A stretch of DNA of 6,231 bases from Bacillota bacterium. Its GTDB lineage: Bacteria > Vulcanimicrobiota > JAMDEM01. The notes beneath the pieces are model-generated. The model searched no databases. It was not told the origin of the DNA and was given only the letters and a program-made list of their open reading frames with translations. Position 1 is the stretch's first letter, and each line of letters begins with the position of its first letter. The DNA lies in assembly GCA_023486985.1 (NCBI GenBank), contig JAMDEM010000119.1:1-6231 (forward strand), read 5' to 3'. Both the position numbers and the translations under genes were made by a program. Of this stretch, positions 1-5,098 are shown piece after piece.

Positions 1-2310
1 GGCAAAACTGTGTCCCAGGAAGGAAAGGGGCATATTATCTATAGCCTTAACAATGCAGGCTCCTTTTTCATCTTCCCAGAGGCAGGCATTGCCGCTGTCC
101 ATTCCAAGAAATTCGGCAGACTTCTCAAGAACAACGGAAAGAACTTTTTCAAAGTCTTTCTCTTTTGCAATTAAGCCGATAACTTCTTCCAAGCCCTTGA
201 TGCGTTCAACCGTTTCACTGAGCTCCTGGCCCCTGGCAGCAGATTCTCTTAAGGATTTAACCATCTGATCTTTTTCTTCCAGAGCGGTTTTCGCTGCTTC
301 AAGCTCTGTGACAGCATCCTTGACGGATTGCAAGTCTTCCAGTTCTTTTTTCAGAGAGGCAATCTCAGATTCCCTGGCTGAAAGCTCATCTTTTGTTTTT
401 TGCAGTTCGGCTTCATCAGCTTTTAACTGCTGGAGCTCTTCCAGCTTTTCATGCAGAGTTGTTATCTCTGACTCTTTTTCCGCCAGTTTTTCTTTAGCGC
501 GTTGAAGCTCTGCGGCATCTTCCTTTAACGGCTGAAGCTCTTCTATTTGCGAGTTCAGAGTTGTTATCTCCGATTCTTTTTCGGTAAGCTTCTCTTTGGT
601 GTGCTGAAGTTCCGCCGCGTCTGCTTTCAGGGATTCAAGCTCGGTTAGTTTTGCGGTAAGAGTTTCAACTTCATGTTCCTTCTGGGCAAGTTTCTCCCTG
701 GTATTTTTAATATCTTCTTCAATTACTTTGACTTCTTCGTTAAGGAATTTAAAGGCATCCTGACTGCTCTTAATCTCTTCCCTGAGAACTTCGACTTCTT
801 CGGAAGGCGCTGCCGCAGCGGCGGCTTGAGCCTCTTCCCGTACTTTCTGCAGGGATTCTATTTCTTGTTCCTTAAGCTCGAGCTGTTTTTGCAGGCTTGT
901 TATTTCACTTTCCTTACCGGCTAATTCATTCCGTGTTTCCGTCAGCTCTTCGGCAGGCACCATTTCAACTTCAGGTTTTGCCTCAAGCTCGCCTTTAATG
1001 GTTTCAATTTCGAGGTCTCTCCTTGAAATTTCTTCTTCCTTCCTAGAAACTTCTTCGCGCATCTTTTCAAGCTCTTCCATGAGACTGATAATCTCGGCTT
1101 CCTTGGTTTCCATTTCTTCTTTTGCTTTTGACGCTTCAGATTTGTGAGCAACCGCAGTGCTTTCAGCAGTGGAAACTCCGAATTTAAGGTCGTCAACCTC
1201 AGCCTTTAACGCTTCTATCTGTTTCTCCCTGTCTTCTATTTCTTTGTTGGTAACAGCTAAGGCTTCCTTTTCCGCCATTATATCATTGCCAAGTTCGCGT
1301 ATGTCGGCTGTAACAGATGTTACAGCATTTTCACCCTTCAACATCTCTTCTTTCAGCGTTAAGAGCTTGCTCATCATTAAAGTAAGAGTGTCCCTGCTCC
1401 CGCTTAACTCTGAGATTATGGCTTTTAATTCTGCTTTTGTTTCTTTAAGAGCTTCTTCGTCAAGTTCGCCTGATATATTTTTTTCAACCATGGCAATGGC
1501 GTCAAGTCCTTTTTTCAGCTTTTCTCTTGAATGGACCAGGTCGTCGTCGGATTTGCTTATAACATCCTGGCTTTTTTTAAGCCTGTTTCTTACAAGGATG
1601 AAATCATCATCCATGGATTTAATTGTTTCTTCGGTCTTATTAAGCTCTTCCTCAATGATTCTCCTGTCTTCAGGTTTAAGAGGAGGCAGTATAACTTTTT
1701 CTCTAAAAACTTCTCTTACCACCGTTTCGGCTGGTTCTTTTTTTGAAAGCCGTACGCTTTCTTTTGCTCCTTTTGGAGCAATGGCTATAATCACACCTAG
1801 CATGCCGAAAATTAAATCGTAAGCCATCAGCATCGGCACAAGGAATCCGGGTTTTCCGTATGGATTAAGCGGTGAAGTTTTGTCGAAAGGAAGATAGGCA
1901 GGTGCCAGGGTTCTGTCTTCAAAGAGGACGAGGGCTGTCATAATCAAAAGCCCCAGAGCGGTTGTATACACTCCCTGATTGGTTTCAAGGAACATTCCGG
2001 CAAGAGTTATGTATGCAAGGTAGAGCCAGATGAAGGGGCTTGTTATTCCCCCGGTCAGGTGCACAATTATCGTTACGCCCACCAGCAGGATTGCCATGTA
2101 ATAATATGTGACCATTGAGCGCCAGTTTTCATTAATGTACAGGACATGAGCAATAAAGCTTAGAGCAAAAAGCGCTCCAGCCACCCATGCTACCGGTCCC
2201 AGGGGCATAGTGTTTCCTCCCGCGAGGTTTGAAACCAGTACTATCAAAATAAGAATCGGCATAATAAAATAACTGGTCACGATAATTTGCCTCAGAGATG
2301 TGTTTGCCAT
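1..2310 (-). CDS. Six-TM membrane sensor protein with giant coiled coil and GAF domain (C-terminus outside window)
   Basis: The frame is open without a stop from ATG at 2310 to the left edge, giving 770 residues and no end. A GAGAGGG ribosome site (2318-2324) lies 7 bases before the ATG. Residues about 9-178 contain roughly six hydrophobic segments (near 9-30, 37-58, 67-85, 92-108, 113-130, 156-178). Between segments 3 and 4 is HLTGGITSPF (84-93), a signature I know from PilS-type six-TM sensor kinases. Residues about 210-700 are Glu/Lys/Leu-rich coiled coil, interrupted by a Pro-containing stretch (444-453) and an Ala6-Pro run (496-502), with four 34-residue repeats at 544-679. From about residue 704 the sequence fits the start of a GAF domain (ERIKGLEEVIGLIAKEKDF, then LGMDSGNACLWEDEKG). 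A signalling output such as histidine kinase, phosphatase or GGDEF is expected downstream but is not visible. It follows the ABC ATPase gene by 34 bases, so the two are probably cotranscribed. The architecture is well supported; the function is inferred. Confidence 0.85.
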   Translation of the reverse strand, partial: MANTSLRQIIVTSYFIMPILILIVLVSNLAGGNTMPLGPVAWVAGALFALSFIAHVLYINENWRSMVTYYYMAILLVGVTIIVHLTGGITSPFIWLYLAYITLAGMFLETNQGVYTTALGLLIMTALVLFEDRTLAPAYLPFDKTSPLNPYGKPGFLVPMLMAYDLIFGMLGVIIAIAPKGAKESVRLSKKEPAETVVREVFREKVILPPLKPEDRRIIEEELNKTEETIKSMDDDFILVRNRLKKSQDVISKSDDDLVHSREKLKKGLDAIAMVEKNISGELDEEALKETKAELKAIISELSGSRDTLTLMMSKLLTLKEEMLKGENAVTSVTADIRELGNDIMAEKEALAVTNKEIEDREKQIEALKAEVDDLKFGVSTAESTAVAHKSEASKAKEEMETKEAEIISLMEELEKMREEVSRKEEEISRRDLEIETIKGELEAKPEVEMVPAEELTETRNELAGKESEITSLQKQLELKEQEIESLQKVREEAQAAAAAAPSEEVEVLREEIKSSQDAFKFLNEEVKVIEEDIKNTREKLAQKEHEVETLTAKLTELESLKADAAELQHTKEKLTEKESEITTLNSQIEELQPLKEDAAELQRAKEKLAEKESEITTLHEKLEELQQLKADEAELQKTKDELSARESEIASLKKELEDLQSVKDAVTELEAAKTALEEKDQMVKSLRESAARGQELSETVERIKGLEEVIGLIAKEKDFEKVLSVVLEKSAEFLGMDSGNACLWEDEKGACIVKAIDNMPLSFLGHSFA
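274..681 (-). repeat. Four tandem 34-residue (102-bp) coiled-coil repeats inside the sensor gene
   Basis: Four in-register units start at bases 681, 579, 477 and 375, reading on the minus strand (residues 544, 578, 612, 646). Each begins with a K/R-E-x-E-I/V motif: KEHEVETL, KESEITTL, KESEITTL, RESEIASL. Units 2 and 3 match at 21 of 34 residues and share the 15-base stretch GAGATAACAACTCTG. Conserved hydrophobic positions within the unit are 5, 8, 12, 15, 18, 25 and 32. The pattern points to internal duplication of a coiled-coil segment. A shorter echo of the unit start (KESEITSL) occurs earlier, at residue 466. Confidence 0.85.
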
Positions 2311-2317
2311 CTGGATC

Positions 2318-2324
2318 CCTCTCT
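2318..2324 (-). promoter_or_regulatory. Ribosome binding site of the sensor gene
   Basis: GAGAGGG on the minus strand sits 7 bases before the ATG at 2310. It supports that start, and the first membrane segment begins only about 9 residues later. The 34-base gap to the upstream ATPase stop shows no terminator-like hairpin, in keeping with cotranscription. Confidence 0.6.
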
Positions 2325-2344
2325 TTCTAAATTAACAAAATCCA

Positions 2345-3523
2345 TTAATCTTTTTTTGCATAGGTAATTGTATCTTCTGTTTCCTTGTCAAAGGCATGCA
2401 TTTTTTCCATGTCAAGGACTACCTCAATCAGCGAACCTACAGATGCCTTTGTATGAGGTTCAACTCTTGCTATAAGAGAATCACTTCCGGCGGAAAGATA
2501 AAGGTAAACCTCGGAGCCCATTGGCTCAAAGACATCAACGGCTGTTTTTATTGTATTTCCTTCAGTTGCGCCCCGGGCAAACATTTTGTCATAAATATCC
2601 TCGGGTCTGATACCAAAAATTATCTCCCTGCCGGCATAAGGTTCAATTGCCGGAATCTTGCTTTTAGGAACTTTTACTTTGAAGCTGCCGGCAGTAAGGT
2701 ATATATTTTCAGGACTGTCTTTCTGGACTTTGCAGTTTATAAAATTCATAGTCGGGCTTCCGATGAATGATGCAACAAACTGATTGACGGGATTCTCATA
2801 AAGATTTAAAGGTGTGTCAGTCTGCTGGATTAAGCCGTCTTTCATAAGGACTATCCTGTTTCCAAGAGTCATGGCTTCGGTCTGGTCATGAGTGACATAA
2901 AGCGTTGTTATGCCCAGCCTGCGGTGCAGTTTCTGAAGTTCCGCTCTCATCTGGACTCTCAGCTTTGCGTCGAGATTGCTCAATGGCTCGTCCATGAGAA
3001 AAACTTTCGGCTCCCTGACGATGGCTCTTCCCATTGCCACCCTCTGGCGCTGGCCTCCTGAAAGCTCACGTGGCTTTCTTCTCAGGAGATTTTGAATGCC
3101 CAGAAGTTCGGAGGCTTCCTTTACTCTTTTTTCAATTTCCGTAGAACCGAACTTACGCAGGCGTAATCCGAAAGCCATGTTTTCATAAACATCCATATGG
3201 GGATAAAGAGCATAGTTTTGAAAGACCATTGCAATATCCCTGTCTTTTGGAAAGACATCGTTTATCATTCTTTCGCCGATAAAAATTTCACCGCTTGTTA
3301 TTTCCTCCAGACCTGCAACCATTCTTAAAGTTGTGGTTTTGCCGCAGCCCGACGGGCCGACGATAACCAGAAATTCCCCGTCCCCGATGTTGATATTGAC
3401 ATCTTTTACAACATGAACATCAGTCTTCTCCCATGAAGGCTGCCAGAACTTATACCATGACCTTTTTCTTGGTGCAGTTCCATTGAAGACTTTGTTGATG
3501 TTTTTTAGCTCAACTTTTGCCAA
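2345..3523 (-). CDS. ugpC: Carbohydrate ABC transporter ATP-binding protein, MalK/UgpC/MsmX family
   Basis: This 392-residue cytoplasmic ATPase should energise a CUT1-type sugar importer at the inner face of the membrane. Visible motifs: Walker A GPSGCGKT (56-63), Q-loop Gln102 in FQNYALYPHM, signature LSGGQRQR (154-161), Walker B VFLMDEP (174-180, catalytic Glu179), D-loop SNLD (182-185) and switch His212. A C-terminal TOBE-like regulatory region (about 240-390) includes GIRPED (304-309). The start is TTG: no ATG lies between it and the in-frame TAA at 3545-3547, and a strong GAGGAG site precedes it by 9 bases. A Trp-rich insertion of about 20 residues (15-35) follows the A-loop aromatic Phe13, making the N-terminus longer than in typical MalK. 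No permease or binding-protein gene is visible, so substrate cannot be assigned; the symbol is a family label. A shared ATPase like MsmX is a reasonable inference. Confidence 0.95.
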   Translation of the reverse strand: MAKVELKNINKVFNGTAPRKRSWYKFWQPSWEKTDVHVVKDVNINIGDGEFLVIVGPSGCGKTTTLRMVAGLEEITSGEIFIGERMINDVFPKDRDIAMVFQNYALYPHMDVYENMAFGLRLRKFGSTEIEKRVKEASELLGIQNLLRRKPRELSGGQRQRVAMGRAIVREPKVFLMDEPLSNLDAKLRVQMRAELQKLHRRLGITTLYVTHDQTEAMTLGNRIVLMKDGLIQQTDTPLNLYENPVNQFVASFIGSPTMNFINCKVQKDSPENIYLTAGSFKVKVPKSKIPAIEPYAGREIIFGIRPEDIYDKMFARGATEGNTIKTAVDVFEPMGSEVYLYLSAGSDSLIARVEPHTKASVGSLIEVVLDMEKMHAFDKETEDTITYAKKD

Positions 3524-3532
3524 AGAAAAAAA

Positions 3533-3538
3533 CTCCTC
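3533..3538 (-). promoter_or_regulatory. Ribosome binding site that decides the TTG start of the ABC ATPase
   Basis: GAGGAG on the minus strand lies 9 bases upstream of TTG (3523). Because the reading frame has no ATG before residue 68 (inside the nucleotide-binding domain), this site plus the conserved MAKVELKNI beginning fixes the TTG start. Confidence 0.75.
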
Positions 3539-3553
3539 AGGCTTTTAATGTTC

Positions 3554-3581
3554 AATACAGTAATTCTTTTAAAACATGCAA
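3554..3581 (-). promoter_or_regulatory. Weak candidate promoter for the ATPase-sensor unit
   Basis: On the minus strand, TTGCAT (3576-3581) and TGTATT (3554-3559) are 16 bases apart. They match the vegetative -35 and -10 consensus at 3 and 4 of 6 positions. The placement would give a leader of about 20-25 bases before the TTG start. The match is weak and is offered only as the best visible candidate. Confidence 0.2.
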
Positions 3582-3597
3582 AATCCTTTTAGATAAT
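3569..3597 (+). promoter_or_regulatory. Candidate promoter for the isomerase-glucokinase unit
   Basis: TTAAAA (3569-3574), a 17-base spacer, and GATAAT (3592-3597) match the vegetative consensus at 4 and 5 of 6 positions. If real, transcription would begin near 3604 and the mRNA would carry a leader of about 420 bases running through the hairpin cluster. It overlaps the candidate minus-strand promoter, so the two units could influence each other. AT-rich sequence makes chance matches likely. Confidence 0.25.
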
Positions 3598-3727
3598 CAG
3601 GAACATGCTGATTTTTATTTTGCGATTGAAGACTCTGCAGTCTAATTTTTCCGTTCTGCTCAAGTCCATCCTTGAAATCAGGGTTTTGCTGAACCTTCTG
3701 GGCTGTGCATTACATCGGGGTTTTATA

Positions 3728-3765
3728 GAAACTTCTAAACTCACTTTCGTTCGTCAAGAAGTTTC
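3728..3765. repeat. Inverted repeat with 9-bp arms
   Basis: GAAACTTCT (3728-3736) and AGAAGTTTC (3757-3765) are perfect inverted copies around a 20-base loop. On the plus strand the arms are followed by an A-run rather than a T-run, so this is not an ordinary terminator. It directly adjoins the larger nested palindrome and may be the left part of the same repeat island. Confidence 0.6.
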
Positions 3766-3772
3766 AAAAAAA

Positions 3773-3867
3773 CCCGTTGCGAGACTGCTTCAGCAGTCGT
3801 GGCAATCTCATCATACCGAGATTGCTCACCCGCCCTTTCAGGGCGGGTACCCGTCACTCGCAATGAC
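3773..3867. repeat. Nested palindromic element (three hairpins enclosed by an outer stem)
   Basis: Outer arms CGTTGCGAG (3775-3783) and CTCGCAATG (3857-3865) pair with one G-T wobble. Between them lie three further hairpins: GACTGC/GCAGTC (3783-3788 with 3793-3798), GCAATCTC/GAGATTGC (3802-3809 with 3818-3825), and ACCCGCCCT/AGGGCGGGT (3828-3836 with 3840-3848). The whole could fold as a cloverleaf-like cruciform or RNA. The pieces ATTGCGAG and GCAATCTC resemble, from memory, small repeats scattered in many environmental bacterial genomes. It contains no gene and is best read as a MITE- or REP-like element. Confidence 0.65.
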
Positions 3868-3889
3868 ATTTTCGCAGCTTCGCAAACCC

Positions 3890-3916
3890 CACCCACCTTT
3901 TCAAGGCGGGTACCCG
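3890..3916. repeat. Second copy of the CACCC...GGGTACCCG hairpin motif
   Basis: These 27 bases match 3827-3853 at 24 positions, both ending in GGCGGGTACCCG. The arms ACCCACCTT and AAGGCGGGT pair with one A-C mismatch around a TTC loop. One C-G pair of the first copy has become T-A here, so pairing is kept. The two copies are 63 bases apart in direct orientation. Confidence 0.65.
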
Positions 3917-3925
3917 GCTCGGTCG

Positions 3926-3951
3926 GGACGCACCTTTGCTGCGGAGTGTCC
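3926..3951. repeat. Imperfect hairpin in the repeat island
   Basis: GGACGCACC (3926-3934) and GGAGTGTCC (3943-3951) form a nine-position stem with one A-A mismatch and one G-T wobble around an 8-base loop. There is no T-run after it on either strand, so a terminator role is unlikely. It continues the series of palindromes that began at 3728. Confidence 0.5.
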
Positions 3952-3974
3952 TGCCTGCAAAACAAGCTTTGCTT

Positions 3975-3993
3975 ACAAAGGAATTTGCTTTGT
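3975..3993. repeat. Short AT-rich inverted repeat upstream of the isomerase gene
   Basis: ACAAAG (3975-3980) and CTTTGT (3988-3993) pair around a 7-base loop, ending 22 bases before the GGAGGT ribosome site. It could be part of the repeat island or a minor leader structure; length and composition make chance possible. Confidence 0.3.
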
Positions 3994-4015
3994 TTCATTG
4001 AAATAGTTTTTTAAT

Positions 4016-4021
4016 GGAGGT
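4016..4021 (+). promoter_or_regulatory. Ribosome binding site of the isomerase gene
   Basis: GGAGGT lies 6 bases before the ATG at 4028, a near-perfect site that confirms this start. Confidence 0.75.
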
Positions 4022-4027
4022 GGGAAT

Positions 4028-5095
4028 ATGACTATTAAAGCTGTAAATATTGACGATATTGAGTCCGTGCGCGCAGCAGACCCGGGAAAAATGATGGAAG
4101 CTGTAATTAATTTCCCTTCCCAGTGCCGCCAGGCAGTGGATATGGCGGAAAGGTGGACTCCTCCGGTTTTTAATCCGCAAAAAATTGTGATAATCGGCAT
4201 GGGCGGTTCGGCAATCGGCGGGGAACTATTAAGAGCATATGCCGTAAATGAATGTAAAGTTCCTATTCTTGTCAGCCGGGAGTACGATATCCCTGCGTTT
4301 GTTGATGAAACAACATTAGTGCTTGTTTCAAGCTATTCAGGCAACACGGAAGAGACCCTCACTTCATATAAAAGAGCCCTGGTGCGGGGAGCAAAGATAG
4401 CGGCTTTTTCTTCCGGCGGCAAGTTAAAAGAACTTGCTGTTCAGGACGAAGTTCCCTTTTTTGAAGTGCCTTCCGGCTATCAGCCCCGTGCTGCCCTGGG
4501 GTTCGGCTTTTTCCCGCTTCTTGCCGCATTAGTTAAAACCGGATGCATAAGCGATAAATCACAGGAAATAGAAGAAACATTAACTATCCTTGAAGAGTGT
4601 AAAAATATGTGGAAGCCCGATGTGCCTTCCGATATGAACTTTGCCAAAATCCTGGCAAAGAAACTGCACAGAAAAAATCCCGTAATTTACGGTTCATGGG
4701 GATATAAAGGCGCTGCGGCTTTAAGGTGGAAGTGCCAGTTAAATGAGAACTCAAAGGTTTTTTCTTCATGGAACGTTATGCCGGAGATGAATCACAACGA
4801 AACTGCCGGATGGGACGGTCATATTGAAGGATACAGGGATATTCATGCGGTCATTCTCAGGGACAGGGAAGACCCTGTAAGGATTCAAAAAAGAGTTGAG
4901 CTTACAAAGATGATTCTTATGCAGAAAACCGAAGTTGACGAGGTCTGGGCATGGGGAAAAACTCCTCTTGCCAAAATGCTTTCCCTCTGTTATTTCGGAG
5001 ACTTTGCTAGCGTCTATCTTGCCTTTATCCAGGGGCTGGACCCGACTTCGGTAAAGGTGATTGAATGGCTTAAGGAGGAGCTTGCCAAAGGATAA
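4028..5095 (+). CDS. Bifunctional phosphoglucose/phosphomannose isomerase
   Basis: This 355-residue cytoplasmic enzyme should interconvert glucose 6-phosphate and fructose 6-phosphate, and mannose 6-phosphate and fructose 6-phosphate (EC 5.3.1.9 and 5.3.1.8). It is a two-SIS-domain protein. The first SIS domain carries IGMGGSAIGGELL (56-68) and the phosphate-binding SSYSGNTEET (101-110), and PRAALGF (153-159) contains Arg154. The second carries NEN (239-241) and NHNE (255-258). Glu240 and His256 are 16 residues apart, the same spacing as the catalytic Glu203/His219 pair of the Pyrobaculum enzyme. The C-terminal DPTSVKVIEWLK holds Thr340, plausibly equivalent to the Thr linked to mannose activity. 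The length is near normal for the family. It differs from the classical PGI family. The glucokinase follows after 3 bases, so the pair is almost certainly cotranscribed and likely translationally coupled. Family assignment is firm; dual activity is inferred from family. Confidence 0.94.
   Translation: MTIKAVNIDDIESVRAADPGKMMEAVINFPSQCRQAVDMAERWTPPVFNPQKIVIIGMGGSAIGGELLRAYAVNECKVPILVSREYDIPAFVDETTLVLVSSYSGNTEETLTSYKRALVRGAKIAAFSSGGKLKELAVQDEVPFFEVPSGYQPRAALGFGFFPLLAALVKTGCISDKSQEIEETLTILEECKNMWKPDVPSDMNFAKILAKKLHRKNPVIYGSWGYKGAAALRWKCQLNENSKVFSSWNVMPEMNHNETAGWDGHIEGYRDIHAVILRDREDPVRIQKRVELTKMILMQKTEVDEVWAWGKTPLAKMLSLCYFGDFASVYLAFIQGLDPTSVKVIEWLKEELAKG
5087..5092 (+). promoter_or_regulatory. 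Ribosome binding site of the glucokinase, abutting the preceding stop codon
   Basis: AAAGGA ends 6 bases before the ATG at 5099 and immediately precedes the isomerase TAA (5093-5095). A stronger AAGGAGG (5072-5078) also lies within the isomerase gene but is 20 bases from the ATG, too far for normal use. The arrangement favours translational coupling. Confidence 0.5.
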
Positions 5096-5098
5096 GAG

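Larger units (their letters stand above)
3524..4027. other. Divergent intergenic region, no supported gene
   Basis: This stretch of about 500 bases separates the two divergent gene pairs. The first 200 bases (3524-3720) are AT-rich and hold the ATPase ribosome site and candidate promoters. The rest (about 3728-3993) is a cluster of inverted repeats described separately. Short open frames here read through the palindromes, lack good ribosome sites and have no protein-like domains, so I call no gene. Confidence 0.8.

Noticed and set aside
53..924. Several short plus-strand frames (53-268, 308-505, 673-924)
   Set aside because: They have the same antisense origin within the sensor gene, with the same Ser/Phe composition.
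942..1196. 84-residue minus-strand frame, Lys/Leu-rich
   Set aside because: It is an out-of-frame reading of the coiled-coil region on the same strand; the long uninterrupted frame is clearly the real one.
1157..1822. 221-residue plus-strand open frame, Ser/Phe/Leu-rich
   Set aside because: It is the antisense shadow of the Glu/Lys-rich coiled-coil gene; GAA/AAA/GAG codons read backwards give Ser, Phe and Leu. It has no domain or ribosome site.
3595..3613. AATCAG/CTGATT hairpin followed by T-rich sequence, possible terminator
   Set aside because: The 6-bp AT-rich stem sits between two divergent genes where neither transcript needs to end on that strand.
3728..3951. CRISPR array or tRNA cluster
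   Set aside because: The repeats are inverted pairs with differing spacers, not regularly spaced direct repeats. The cloverleaf-like nesting lacks a TTCGA T-loop, an acceptor stem ending in CCA and tRNA dimensions.
3741..3998. 85-residue minus-strand frame
   Set aside because: It also lies wholly within the repeat island. Such frames are typical spurious products of small palindromic repeats.
3605..4006. 133-residue plus-strand frame
   Set aside because: Its residues come from translating the palindromes (PPFQGGYP appears twice because the hairpin is repeated). It has no ribosome site or recognisable domain.
3985..4015. TTGCTT and TTTAAT as a promoter for the isomerase gene
   Set aside because: Spacing is 19 bases and the start point would fall inside the ribosome binding site, so it cannot give a translatable leader.
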